A stretch of DNA of 64,000 nucleotides from Planctomycetota bacterium. Lineage in GTDB: Bacteria; Planctomycetota; UBA1135; GCA-002686595. The position numbers were made by a program, and so were the translations under genes. Every line of letters begins with the position of its first letter. Position 1 is the first letter of the stretch. The notes below the pieces were generated by a model, which did not search any database, was not told where the DNA came from, and worked only from the letters and a program-made list of their open reading frames with translations. Below are positions 17,457 through 26,548 of the stretch, in pieces. Where the stretch lies: contig JAKVCD010000009.1 of assembly GCA_022446815.1 (NCBI GenBank), positions 1-64,000 of the forward strand, given 5' to 3'.

Positions 17457-18035
17457 ATGTCCCTCTTAAGACGACCCCCTGGACTCGCCGTTTTGCTGAT
17501 GGTGGTCTTCGCTGGTCTCGGCTCCGGCGCTTACTTTTTTCGGACAAAGGCCTTCGAGGTCCGCGCCGGGATCCTGAAGCGTCTCGAAGCCGCTCCCACC
17601 GATCCTGTGGAGCAGCTCACCGCGTGGCTCGAATTCGGAGAGCCGATGATCCAGCACCGCCTGACCCAGCTGAGCTTTGGCGCAGGCGCACCGTGGCTCG
17701 TCACGCATACGGCGGATAGCTCGGAAGGGCAGGAGATATGGGGCATTGTCATGGAGGGCCCTAGGCCGGCGCTCTTCCAACGCGACGGTCTGACAGTGGA
17801 GATCCACCTGCCTGAGCCGGCGCTCCTCTCCTATGGAGAGCTAGGAGGTCCGAACGCAGAGCGAGTTCCACACCACCCAGAGGGCCTCTCGGTGGAGAGG
17901 GCGTCCTTAAGGGCCAAAGAGCTCATCGAGTGGTTCCTTGAGCGGGTCATGAGCGCCCTCCCGGAGGACATCCAGGGCGCCAAGATCGAGGTGCTGATCG
18001 GGGAGACCCCTAGAGCCCCCTCAGAGGACGCCTGA
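17457..18035 (+). CDS. Single-pass membrane protein of unknown function
   Basis: 192 residues from the ATG at 17457. Residues about 8-28 (PGLAVLLMVVFAGLGSGAYFF) form one membrane helix or uncleaved signal, preceded by Arg residues, so the rest is probably periplasmic. The soluble part has a YG/FG-rich centre and an amphipathic helix (ASLRAKELIEWFLERVMSAL). No family recognised. An in-frame GTG-type extension to 17349 exists, but it would overlap the upstream regulatory region and add low-complexity sequence. Divergent from the sulfatase-like operon. Confidence 0.65.
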   Translation: MSLLRRPPGLAVLLMVVFAGLGSGAYFFRTKAFEVRAGILKRLEAAPTDPVEQLTAWLEFGEPMIQHRLTQLSFGAGAPWLVTHTADSSEGQEIWGIVMEGPRPALFQRDGLTVEIHLPEPALLSYGELGGPNAERVPHHPEGLSVERASLRAKELIEWFLERVMSALPEDIQGAKIEVLIGETPRAPSEDA

Positions 18036-18159
18036 GCCTGCCTGCTTGTCACAGCCAGGCTGCGCGGATACCCTGTTCGGCCTGAATCGGGGCTCGAGGC
18101 CTCACCGAAGCCCACGCCGGGCTCACCTCGCTCCAGATCCAACCACTTCACCTCTTCCG

Positions 18160-18294
18160 ATGGCTAAATCTCAGTTCAAGGCTGGCGGCCCCACTCGCGG
18201 ACGCCTCCGCGTGCGCAAGATGGGCATGGGCTCCGGCGCCGCTGTCGCCAAGCTCAAGGCCAAGGGCAATTCAAAGGGCAAGAAGCGCGGGTGA
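18160..18294 (+). CDS. Small basic protein (44 aa)
   Basis: 44 residues: MAKSQFKAGGPTRGRLRVRK at the start and a GKKRG-like end. The product contains about 14 Lys/Arg and only Gly/Ala/Ser/Met-type filler, and has no acidic residue. It resembles in size and charge the small basic nucleic-acid-binding or ribosome-associated proteins of planctomycetes and chlamydiae, but I cannot match it to the known TIGR04137 family motif. The ATG at 18160 gives this compact product. An in-frame extension to 18046 looks non-coding (Pro/Arg/Ser rich). Stands alone between a membrane protein and the antiporter. Confidence 0.6.
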   Translation: MAKSQFKAGGPTRGRLRVRKMGMGSGAAVAKLKAKGNSKGKKRG

Positions 18295-18361
18295 GCGCTC
18301 TGGCTAGCGCCCCCTCCTGGGACGTGGAGCCTGCTCTAACGAGGTGTTAGGGTCCATAGGA

Positions 18362-20089
18362 ATGGATCCCTGGGTCCTCGTATTACCTCCTCTAGCGCTT
18401 GCGCTGCTCCTGGGCCATGTGCTCGGGCACGCGGCTGGACGCTTAGGCGTACCTCAGGTCACGGTCTACCTGCTCATGGGGATCCTAGTGGGTCCCCATG
18501 GCTTGGCCGCGCTTGAGGGGATGCCCGCCTGGTCTGAGGCGCTCACCCTCGGGCACGGTGACCACGAGTCACTCAAGGTACTCGAGCATATCGCGATCGG
18601 CTTCATCCTCTATCGGGTGGGGACTGAGTTCCGCTTCGCTGACTTGCGGAGGATTGGGCCACGCATCATCGCGCTCTCTCTTGGTGAGGTCTTACTCACC
18701 GGCGGCCTCGTGTTCCTCGCAGTGTGGTCGATCACAGGGAACCTAGTCGTCGCTTCGATCGCGCCGATCCTCGCCACCTCAAGCGCTCCCAGCGCCACGC
18801 TCCTCACGCTCCGTGAGGTCGAGGCAGAGGGCCGTTCGAGCCGCGCGATCCTGCTGCTCGTCGGACTGAATAACCTCATCACGCTGCTCGTATTCCCTAT
18901 CCCTCTTGCGCTCGCTTTCGGTGTTGGGGATCCGAAGACGGCGACGTTCGTCGCCCTCGGGGCCCTCGGTCTCGGGGCAGGTGTGGGGCTCCTCGTCTCC
19001 ATCGTCCTAGAGAGCGCGGGGAGGGTGCGCTATCGGACCCTCTTAGGTGTACTGGGCGTGATGGCTTGCGTCGGCTTGGCGGGCACGTTGCCCGGAGACC
19101 CGGTCGGGCTCGCCATGCTCGCAAGCTTTGGCGCCGGTGTAGCCGTCGTGAACTCCTCGCCCCACGCTAAGGAGCTCACGTTGGACCTCGAGCGTGCTGT
19201 CTATCCCCTCTACGCGCTCTTCTTCGTCGCCGCGGGCAGCGACCTCGAGGTCAGTCGCCTCGGGCAGCTTGGTGCGCTCGGCCTCGCCTTCATCGGGGCG
19301 CGTATCGCAGGCAAGATCCTCGGCTCCATCGCGGGGATCCGCATCGGCGGCTTCGGGAGAGACCTCCCCGGCTACCTCGGTGTCGGGCTCTTGTGCCAAG
19401 CAGGGGTCGCCCTCGGGATCTTGAATGCCCTCGCGGGCTCTGAGGTCGCTGAGCCTGTGACGCGAGACCTGCGCGGGGTTGTCCTCGCGTCTGTGGTCTT
19501 CTTTGAGCTCGTCGGCCCGTGGCTCACGCGGCGCACTGTGATCCAGGCGGGTGAGGTCAAGCTGGCGAACCTCGTCTTCCAGCGACCGGGAGCTGGCGGC
19601 TTGCGTGAGGTCTGGGATGAGCTTCGGCGAAACATCGGGGCGGACGCCGTCGGACGCATCGAGGCAGATGGGGGGCTCTCTGTGCGCCACGCGATGCACC
19701 GCGCACCTGACGTCGCGAGGTCGACGCTGGGCTTCGAGGCCGTCTTGAAGCTCTTCGCTGAGAGTGGTCACGACACGATCACTGTGGTCGGTTCGGGTCA
19801 GAAGCCCCTCGGCGTCATCGCCTTCAGCGACATCCAAGACATCCTCTACGACCCAAGCCTGCGCAACCTCGTCATCGCTGAGGACCTCATGCACCCGCTC
19901 AAGCTCAGCGTCAGCCCTGACCTCGCCCTCTCAGAGGCGCTCAATAGGATGGACGAAGAGGGTGTCCACTCCGTAGCTGTGGTGGAGGGGGAGCAGCTCG
20001 CAGGCTTGCTCACGAGACGAGATGTCTACTCCACCTTGCATCGAGCCTTCGCGAAAATGGACAAGGGAGGGCCTGAGGCCAAGTCATGA
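18362..20089 (+). CDS. CPA2-type Na+(K+)/H+ antiporter with C-terminal CBS domains
   Basis: 575 residues. About twelve hydrophobic segments fill residues 5-400, with antiporter-like features VYLLMGILVGPHGL near the start and FFVAAGSDLEVSRLG around 290-305. The C-terminal region (about 440-570) is a CBS pair (RHAMHRAPDVA...LGVIAFSDIQDIL and VIAEDLMHPLKL...LAGLLTRRDVY). CBS pairs usually bind adenine nucleotides or respond to ionic conditions. It presumably exchanges Na+ or K+ for protons across the inner membrane. The ATG at 18362 is chosen over a GTG at 18344. Its stop overlaps the next gene's start (ATGA). Confidence 0.85.
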   Translation: MDPWVLVLPPLALALLLGHVLGHAAGRLGVPQVTVYLLMGILVGPHGLAALEGMPAWSEALTLGHGDHESLKVLEHIAIGFILYRVGTEFRFADLRRIGPRIIALSLGEVLLTGGLVFLAVWSITGNLVVASIAPILATSSAPSATLLTLREVEAEGRSSRAILLLVGLNNLITLLVFPIPLALAFGVGDPKTATFVALGALGLGAGVGLLVSIVLESAGRVRYRTLLGVLGVMACVGLAGTLPGDPVGLAMLASFGAGVAVVNSSPHAKELTLDLERAVYPLYALFFVAAGSDLEVSRLGQLGALGLAFIGARIAGKILGSIAGIRIGGFGRDLPGYLGVGLLCQAGVALGILNALAGSEVAEPVTRDLRGVVLASVVFFELVGPWLTRRTVIQAGEVKLANLVFQRPGAGGLREVWDELRRNIGADAVGRIEADGGLSVRHAMHRAPDVARSTLGFEAVLKLFAESGHDTITVVGSGQKPLGVIAFSDIQDILYDPSLRNLVIAEDLMHPLKLSVSPDLALSEALNRMDEEGVHSVAVVEGEQLAGLLTRRDVYSTLHRAFAKMDKGGPEAKS

Positions 20090-21282
20090 TCGCTATAGCG
20101 CTGCTGTCTCTCGCGACGATCACCGCGCCCGAATGGGAGCTCTTCGAGCTCGAGGCGCCGACAGAGGCGCGCTCGATGGCTCCTCGATTCAGCGGAGCCG
20201 GGGACTGGCTCACCTGGATCGAGGTCAGCCCCGAGGGTGGCTGGGTGCTTGCGAGCGCTGGTATAGACCTCGAGCGGAGGAGGAGGGAGATTGCGAGCGC
20301 TGCTCGGGATGCTTGGTTCGTTAACTGGGCAGATCGGCCGGTGCTCTCTGCAGACACGACAGACGCGTTGGCGGCGACCTGGCTCAGGATGAACGGGGAG
20401 GGGACCTATGCGTATGACGCGGTGGTCTCGGTCTCCGTCGATGGGGGCGGGCGCTGGACTGCGCCTCGGAAGCTTCACTCCGATGAGGTTGAGGGAGAGC
20501 ACGGCTTCGTCTCCCTGACCCCAAGAGCAGCCGGGGGCTGGGCTGCTTGTTGGCTGGATGGGCGCGCGATGGGCGGAGGGCACGACGCTCATGGGCATGC
20601 TGCTGGCGACATGCAGCTGCGCCTCGCGCACGTGGACTATGAAGGCAGGGCGCAGCGAGAGCGCGTCTTGGACGAGCGCGTATGCGAGTGTTGCCCGACA
20701 GCGCTCGCACCCCTGCCTGGAGGTGGCGCGGTGCTTGTCTACAGAGACCGCGCAGAAGATGAGACGCGGGACTTCTCCTATGTGTTCTGCACAGACCCCG
20801 AGCTAGATCGCTGGAGCTCTCCGCGCAGGCTCCACGGGGACGGCTGGGTCATCGAGGGGTGCCCCGTGAACGGCGCAGCCCTCGCTACTCAAGGCGATGA
20901 GCTGGCCGTGACTTGGTTCACGATGGGTAAAGATGAGACGCCTCGAGTCCTTTACGCGTTCTGGGATGAGGGGTCCAACTCCTTCGGCGCCCCCATAGAG
21001 ATCGAAGCTAGCAGGCCGCTGGGCAGAGTCTCTGCTGCGATGCTCCCCAATGGCGAGCTCGCGGTGTGCTGGCTTGAGGCGCTCTCGGGGGCAGAGGCGG
21101 CTGAGTGGCGCCTAGGGATGTTCCGGCGAGATGAAGAGCAGCGAGCCTCTCAGGTGATCCTCCAAACGAGCGCATCACGAGCCTCAGGGATCTCAGCGCT
21201 CGCGGGGAGGGGGGATGAGCTCCTCTTCTCTTGCGCTGATGTGGAAGAGCGCCGAATCAGGGCGTTCCGCCTCACTCGCTGA
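20086..21282 (+). CDS. Sialidase-like (BNR repeat) exported protein with CxCC motif
   Basis: 398 residues with a short hydrophobic leader (MIAIALLSLATITA). Asp-box-like SVDGGGRW near residue 118 supports a sialidase-type six-bladed propeller. Cysteine motifs RVCECCPTA (about 202-210) and IEGCPVNGA (about 258-266) recur in a bacterial family annotated as sialidase-like, though the Arg triad and nucleophilic Tyr of true sialidases are not obvious. The clustered Cys may bind a metal or form disulfides (inference). Translationally coupled by ATGA to the cation antiporter upstream, an odd functional partner. Confidence 0.7.
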   Translation: MIAIALLSLATITAPEWELFELEAPTEARSMAPRFSGAGDWLTWIEVSPEGGWVLASAGIDLERRRREIASAARDAWFVNWADRPVLSADTTDALAATWLRMNGEGTYAYDAVVSVSVDGGGRWTAPRKLHSDEVEGEHGFVSLTPRAAGGWAACWLDGRAMGGGHDAHGHAAGDMQLRLAHVDYEGRAQRERVLDERVCECCPTALAPLPGGGAVLVYRDRAEDETRDFSYVFCTDPELDRWSSPRRLHGDGWVIEGCPVNGAALATQGDELAVTWFTMGKDETPRVLYAFWDEGSNSFGAPIEIEASRPLGRVSAAMLPNGELAVCWLEALSGAEAAEWRLGMFRRDEEQRASQVILQTSASRASGISALAGRGDELLFSCADVEERRIRAFRLTR

Positions 21283-21460
21283 GGCCACATGGCGGGTATT
21301 TAGACCTTCGACTAAGATGGTCCGATCTACAGGAGACGCCCGGGAACCCTCGCGCGCGCTCCACCTGTGACCCCTTCGGTCTCGGGGTACTCTTCATATG
21401 GCGCCTCGGCAGGGGCGCGGCACCTCCCTTATCTCGGGCGCTCAAACGACACCTCCTCCC

Positions 21461-23209
21461 ATGCTCTTCAAGCTCTCAAGCACTCGTCTCTTCCTCAGCC
21501 TCATCCTCCTCTCTAGCGGCGCAGCAGCGGACGTCCGCTACGTCGACGCGAACCTCTTCACGGGGAACAACGACGGGACGAGCTGGGCGAACGCCTACTT
21601 CGGCCCTAACGGTCTCCAAGCGGCGCTCGCAGCATCTAGCTCTGGTGATGAGATCTGGTGTGCGGATGGGGTCTACACCCCGACTCTCGGTAGCTCACGC
21701 ACCATCTCCTTCGCGCCCAAGAACGGCGTGGCCATCTATGGCGGCTTCTCTGGGGGGGAGTCTTCTCTCTTAGAGCGTCCTGCCTTCGGTGTCGCAGCGA
21801 GCGTCCTCTCTGGAGATCTCGCTGACAACGACAGCTCAGGGACGGTCACAGACAACAGCTATCACGTCGTGCGTGGTACTGGGCTCAACTCGACCGCCGT
21901 CCTCGACGGCTTCTACATTCGCGGGGGCAACGCGAACTCGGGCGGGAACAACAACAAGGGCGGCGGGATCCTCTGCATCTCCAACTCCAGTCCTACCATC
22001 CGTAACTGCCACTTCAGCGACAACCGCTGCACCTTCGGCGGAGGCGCAGGCTACATCTCAGGCTCAGCTCCGAGCTTCATTGACTGCGTCTTTGAGAACA
22101 ACATCGGCGGCTCGTACGGCGGCGCCTTCGACATCGCCGGGGCGGGAGCGGTCGTCTTTGATCGCTGTGAGTTCGTTGGGAATCGCGCGGCGCGAGCCGG
22201 CGCACTCGAGATCTTCTCCACGAACGGTGTCCGCGTGACGAACTGCGTCTTCCGCAACAACACGGCCACAGGCGGCGGCGGCGGCGGCGCGCTGTGGATG
22301 GGGAGCGGCGGGAACACGCAGCTCAGGAACTGCACGATTGTCTCCAACTTCGCGACGGTGAGCGTGGCCGCTGGACTGCGAGTCTCCGGGGCCACCCCCT
22401 CGATCGCGAACTGCATCTTCTGGGATAACGAGGGGCCGGGGGGCGCGCAGGCCACAGCCAATCAGGTCACTGGGACTACCGCAGTCACCTACTCCATTGT
22501 GGAGGGGGGCTTGAGCGGGACCGGGAACCTCTCGAGCGCGCCGCTCTTCAAGGACGTGCTCGCGAGCGACTTCAGCCTTCAAGATGGCTCGCCTGGTGTC
22601 GACGCGGGCAGCAACGCCCTCGTCCCTCCCGGGATCGAGTTGGACAGGGCCTTGAACCCGCGCTTCACCGACGCGCCCATCGCAGACACAGGCGTCGGCA
22701 CGGCCCCGATCGTGGACATGGGAGCCTTTGAGGCCAACCCTGTCCAAGTCTCCCTCTACTGCTTCGGCGACGGCAGCGGGACCCCATGCCCCTGCGCGAA
22801 CACGGGGGCGGCTGAGCATGGCTGCGCAAACAGCCTCTATCCCGAGGGCTGCCAGCTCACAGCGTCAGGTACTCCTAGCGTCTCGAATGACACCTTCCGC
22901 CTCACCGCCACTGGCTCTATCGGTGGGCAGCCCGGCCTCTTCTTCCTCGGCAACAACGCCGTGAACGGTGGCCTCGGAAACACCTTCGGAGACGGTCTCC
23001 GCTGCGCAGGCGGCGGCGTGAAGCGCCTTCAGGTGGTGTTCACTTGCGGCTGCGGCGCTGCGTCCTCGACGGTCTCCATCGCTCAGGAGGGCGGACTGGT
23101 CGCAGGAGATTTGAAGCGTATGCAGTGGTGGTATCGCGACCCGAACAAGTCGCCCTGCGGAAACGGCTTCAACCTCTCGAACGGCGTCGAGGTGACCTGG
23201 ACCCCCTGA
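21461..23209 (+). CDS. Exported right-handed beta-helix protein with planctomycete-type C-terminal domain
   Basis: 582 residues from the ATG at 21461, where a signal peptide begins (MLFKLSSTRLFLSLILLSSGAAA). Residues about 20-400 are a DUF1565/Pmp-like beta helix: YVDANLFTGNNDGTSWANAY, then repeats with NCxFxxN patterns such as TIRNCHFSDN and RVTNCVFRNN. The last about 140 residues open CFGDGSGTPCPCANTG and close QWWYRDPNKSPCGNGFNLSNG, a Cys-rich beta domain found at the end of many exported planctomycete proteins. Probably secreted or surface-attached. Its function is not readable. Confidence 0.85.
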   Translation: MLFKLSSTRLFLSLILLSSGAAADVRYVDANLFTGNNDGTSWANAYFGPNGLQAALAASSSGDEIWCADGVYTPTLGSSRTISFAPKNGVAIYGGFSGGESSLLERPAFGVAASVLSGDLADNDSSGTVTDNSYHVVRGTGLNSTAVLDGFYIRGGNANSGGNNNKGGGILCISNSSPTIRNCHFSDNRCTFGGGAGYISGSAPSFIDCVFENNIGGSYGGAFDIAGAGAVVFDRCEFVGNRAARAGALEIFSTNGVRVTNCVFRNNTATGGGGGGALWMGSGGNTQLRNCTIVSNFATVSVAAGLRVSGATPSIANCIFWDNEGPGGAQATANQVTGTTAVTYSIVEGGLSGTGNLSSAPLFKDVLASDFSLQDGSPGVDAGSNALVPPGIELDRALNPRFTDAPIADTGVGTAPIVDMGAFEANPVQVSLYCFGDGSGTPCPCANTGAAEHGCANSLYPEGCQLTASGTPSVSNDTFRLTATGSIGGQPGLFFLGNNAVNGGLGNTFGDGLRCAGGGVKRLQVVFTCGCGAASSTVSIAQEGGLVAGDLKRMQWWYRDPNKSPCGNGFNLSNGVEVTWTP

Positions 23210-23228
23210 GGTCTAGTCGCGGGATCAG

Positions 23229-23678
23229 CTAAGAAGAGGAGCCTGGCTCGAAGTCGCGCAGCATCTTGCGCAGCTCGAGGGTGTGGAGCTCTTCCTGGCC
23301 GATCATCTGTCGCGCGTACTCCTCGATATAGACGCTCGCGTCGCAGACGACGTCGAGGAGCTCCTTGTAAAGGCTCGTGGCGGTCTCTTCATGAGTGAGG
23401 GACTCTCGCAGCAGGCTGTAGATGTCGTGCTGGTGCGTCTCCTCGATGTTCGCGATCCCTTGGGTGGGGTGACCACCGAGCCCGGTGAGGATCTCTCCTG
23501 CTTGCTGGGCATGGGTCAGGGACTCACTCGCCTGAGCTTGCATGAAGTCCACGATCGGGAGCCGGTGAGGGCCCGTCACCATCAGCGCGTAGTGGGTGTA
23601 GCGCACGACTCCGGCGAGCTCGTACTCCATGATCTTGTTGAGCACTTCGCAGGTTTGGTCGACGTTGAGTTCTTTCAA
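23229..23678 (-). CDS. Bacterioferritin-like ferritin-fold protein
   Basis: 149 residues (MKELNVDQTCEVLNKIMEYELAG). The four-helix ferritin pattern shows metal-ligand-type Glu and His: MEYELAGVVRYTHYAL near residue 17, SLTHAQQAGEIL near 53, ESLTHEETATSLYKEL near 92, GQEELHTLELRKML near 125. Length fits bacterioferritin (about 155-160 aa), although the heme-binding Met cannot be pinned down. Role: iron storage or oxidation, or Dps-like protection. The start at 23678 is TTG with no strong SD; the next in-frame Met is 17 codons in and would cut the first helix. Stand-alone gene next to a peroxidase gene. Confidence 0.8.
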   Translation of the reverse strand: MKELNVDQTCEVLNKIMEYELAGVVRYTHYALMVTGPHRLPIVDFMQAQASESLTHAQQAGEILTGLGGHPTQGIANIEETHQHDIYSLLRESLTHEETATSLYKELLDVVCDASVYIEEYARQMIGQEELHTLELRKMLRDFEPGSSS

Positions 23679-23834
23679 GGGGGATCTCTAGGGGCTGCAG
23701 ACAGGCGGTGAGAAGGGGGCTCAAGGGCGACCCTCTGATGAGACCACCCTAGACCCCTGACCTTACGCTAGCAAGGAGGGCTGGCTGAACACTCTCCTGT
23801 GCCGGCTCTCAACATTCGTAGCTCCGAGCGCCTG

Positions 23835-25538
23835 CTAGAAGATGGTGAGTCTCGCGAACCTCGACTTGGCTATGCCGCTGGATGAGCTCGGATCCACGAC
23901 CCACCATTGCATATCGACGACGCGTCCGATCATGGCAGGGTCTGGGCGCCTGGTGCCATGCCACGTGCCGTAGCCAGCTCCTGCACCATCAACGCTCAAG
24001 GTGATCGGGTTCGCAGTCACACGACCCGTGATCGGGCTCGCAGTCACATGACCCATAGACGTTATCGGTCCCGCCATAGGGGCAGTCGTAGGGATGATGA
24101 AGAGGTATGCGGGCGCGCCGGCTAAGGCGTTCGTCACGCCGATCCTGAAGTCGGGATTGTCTGCGGTTGGAGTCACCTCTACCAGGATCTCAGGGACCTC
24201 ACCGCCGCTCCCCGGTTCGCCGCTCCCATAGAACTCGATCCCGTCCACGGTGCGCTCAGAGTAGAGGCGAGGGCGGTCAAACGGGAACTCCGCTGCCTCG
24301 ACTCGCGGATCAGTGAGAGCGTTCTCAATGAAGTCGCGGACGTTGGCTAGTTGGCCCGGGCCGACATTCCCTATGGGCAGTAGGAGGGGGTCAAGGTTTC
24401 CTGCTCCGAAGGGCCCTCCACCATTGATATAGAGCGAGAAGACCTCGCCGAGCGGACCTCCGCCGATCGGAGGCGGGTTGTTGACATCACCATTGAGGCC
24501 ATTGTGGAAGAAGCGATCGCGGAGCCCAACATTCCGGAGACTGGGTGTTTTGAACTTGCCCCTGTCAGCGAATAGGCCTGTGACCTCGCGCCTCCCTACG
24601 TCCTCTTGATGAGGGCGGATGCCGAGGTTGTGGAAGAGGCCATCCGAGAAGACGGGCGCAGGGTGGCAAAGGTCGCAGCGTGCAGCCCCATTGAAGGTGT
24701 TCATTCCTTGGATCTGAGCGTTAGTCATCGCGTCTTGTTGACCTTGCTGGAAAAGATCGAAGGGGGTCTGGTCGGGTACGAGCGTGCGCTGGTAAGTCGC
24801 TAGGGCGAAGGCGATCCTGCGGGCAGTGATCGTGGAGTCACCAAACGCGCGTTGAAAGAGCTCCGGATATCCCTCCCCCTGTGAGATCACCGCGGCCATG
24901 TCGCGCGGTAGATCGGTAGCGAGGGCCATCGGCCGTACAAGCGTCAGCTTCTCGCGTACGTCGTCCCATGTCCTCCCCTCATGAGCCATCTCGGTCGTAG
25001 AGAGGATGGGCTCGACGGCTTGACTCTCAAGGGCGCCGCCGACCAGGATCACGATCTCGCCATTCTCAGGGTCGATAAAGCGTGTCGCAGCGCGACCATC
25101 CCAGAAGAGCTCACTGTCATAAGCGGCGAGCAGATTTGACTGACTGACACGTGCGGTCACTTGGGCGGCGAAGTCAAAGTTGTCGTGAGGCTCGAAGTCG
25201 TTTAGTTCGTCTGAGGAACGAACTCCGAGGGAGCCGAGGATGTCATCAGGGCTCCCATTGATACCGTCAGGTCCGGGGTGGCGTCCGGTTCGCGGATCTG
25301 CGCCGCCACTTTCCGGGATATGGCAGGTTCCGCAGGAGACGTTGTTTGAGCTTGATAGCTGCTCTTCCCAGAAGAGGAGCTTGCCGAGGATGCGTTTCTC
25401 TTCCGTGAGAGGGTTTTCAGCTGGGAAGGGAGGTAGACCTAGTGGGCCACCTTGAGCTGCAGAACTGGGGATGACGAGGGACCCTGTGAGAGCGAGGAGA
25501 GCGAGCGGCGTTATTTTGAGCATCATCTTTTTATCCAT
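23835..25538 (-). CDS. MauG/CCP-type di-heme cytochrome c peroxidase, exported
   Basis: 567 residues. Signal peptide MDKKMMLKITPLALLALTGS. Two heme c motifs, C69-GTCH and C288-DLCH, with WDGRA and TPSLRNV motifs typical of bacterial cytochrome c peroxidases and MauG relatives. Reaction: peroxide reduction or oxidation of a periplasmic substrate using c-type hemes. The last about 120 residues are an extra beta-rich domain ending QWWVVDPSS...RLTIF, similar in position and end pattern to the tails of two other exported proteins in this window. That tail holds an in-frame 27-bp tandem duplication. GC content of the sampled lines is visibly lower than in most neighbours. Confidence 0.88.
   Translation of the reverse strand: MDKKMMLKITPLALLALTGSLVIPSSAAQGGPLGLPPFPAENPLTEEKRILGKLLFWEEQLSSSNNVSCGTCHIPESGGADPRTGRHPGPDGINGSPDDILGSLGVRSSDELNDFEPHDNFDFAAQVTARVSQSNLLAAYDSELFWDGRAATRFIDPENGEIVILVGGALESQAVEPILSTTEMAHEGRTWDDVREKLTLVRPMALATDLPRDMAAVISQGEGYPELFQRAFGDSTITARRIAFALATYQRTLVPDQTPFDLFQQGQQDAMTNAQIQGMNTFNGAARCDLCHPAPVFSDGLFHNLGIRPHQEDVGRREVTGLFADRGKFKTPSLRNVGLRDRFFHNGLNGDVNNPPPIGGGPLGEVFSLYINGGGPFGAGNLDPLLLPIGNVGPGQLANVRDFIENALTDPRVEAAEFPFDRPRLYSERTVDGIEFYGSGEPGSGGEVPEILVEVTPTADNPDFRIGVTNALAGAPAYLFIIPTTAPMAGPITSMGHVTASPITGRVTANPITLSVDGAGAGYGTWHGTRRPDPAMIGRVVDMQWWVVDPSSSSGIAKSRFARLTIF
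24001..24054. repeat. Two tandem 27-bp repeats
   Basis: 24001-24027 and 24028-24054 are near-identical (GTGATCGGG(T/C)TCGCAGTCACA...), differing at two positions. They encode the nine-residue repeats GHVTASPIT and GRVTANPIT on the minus strand, inside the C-terminal domain of the peroxidase. Confidence 0.85.
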
Positions 25539-25747
25539 GACCCAGTGGGAGCGGTGAGGTAGGTGGATCTACAACCGATCTGATGCATTTTGATTCCGCA
25601 TAGTTCTCAAAATGTCTGAGTCTCGCGTTTGCATCCGCTCGTTTTAGGGAGAGGCGTAGCGCGAACGCAGAGTCCCACGGCAGCTAAGATGGTGAAGTGT
25701 GAGTGATTGCTAGGGAACAGGCTCTGCCGCTGCGCTAGCATTCTCTC

Positions 25748-26548
25748 GTGGAAATGCCGCGAGATGGTATTGAGGGATGGGCCTGGAGGTTTCTGTGTAC
25801 AGAAGACCTCGCGATGAAGCTCAATCCGCCCCGAGCGCCGCTTGAGTTCAGCGGTTGGAGGGCTCCTGAAGGGCTCGCAGCGAGCCTGAGGCCCGGGAGG
25901 CCGCCTGAGCTCGAGGTGATTGAGAAGGCGTCCAAGACTCCACGCCCGGGCGCGCTCGTGGACCCGAGCGTGCGCGCGAGGCTCTTGGCCTCCTTCCATC
26001 ACCACGAGCTCCAGGCGGCGGAGCTGTTCTGCTGGGCGCTCTTGGTCCATTCCGGGACTCCTGAGGCCTTTCGTCGGGGGCTGGTGAAGCTCGCGAGCGA
26101 CGAGATCCGACATATGGGTATGTACCGAAGGCACATCGAACGCCTCGGCCACTCCATTGAGGAGTTTGGCGTCAGAGACTGGTTCTGGGAGCGGGTCCCA
26201 GCATGCGAGGGTCCAGCTGAGTTCTGCGCTGTCTTGGGGATGGGCTTCGAGGGAGCGAACTTAGACCACGCTGCTGTCTTCGCCGAGCGCTTCCGGGCAG
26301 TCGGAGATGAGGACGGCGCTCGACTGCAAGAGGTGGTCGGGGAAGAGGAGATCGAGCACGTACGCTTCGCCGGGCGTTGGTTCGAGGAGTTTACTGGGGA
26401 GCGCTCCTTTGAGGCGTGGCGCGAGCGCTTGCCGCGGCCGCTCTCACCGATCTTGATGAAGGGGCCAAGCATGGATCACAGCGCGCGTCTTCGCGCTGGC
26501 TATGAAGAGGCGTTCCTCGAGGAGCTCACGTCATGGCAGCCCCGGTAG
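25748..26548 (+). CDS. DUF455 ferritin-like protein
   Basis: 266 residues from a GTG at 25748 (other in-frame starts: ATG at 25754 and 25814). Carries the DUF455 (PF04305) helical signature: HHELQAAELFCWALL near residue 85, SDEIRHMGMYRRHIERLG near 115-132, and GEEEIEHVRFAGRWF near 198-212. The Glu and His residues are spaced as in di-iron ferritin-like enzymes (MiaE/ferritin clan). The biochemical role of DUF455 is not established. Its last 16 bases overlap the ATP-grasp gene, a strong sign of coupled expression. Divergent from the MauG-type peroxidase with a 209-bp AT-richer gap that should hold both promoters. Confidence 0.78.
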   Translation: MEMPRDGIEGWAWRFLCTEDLAMKLNPPRAPLEFSGWRAPEGLAASLRPGRPPELEVIEKASKTPRPGALVDPSVRARLLASFHHHELQAAELFCWALLVHSGTPEAFRRGLVKLASDEIRHMGMYRRHIERLGHSIEEFGVRDWFWERVPACEGPAEFCAVLGMGFEGANLDHAAVFAERFRAVGDEDGARLQEVVGEEEIEHVRFAGRWFEEFTGERSFEAWRERLPRPLSPILMKGPSMDHSARLRAGYEEAFLEELTSWQPR

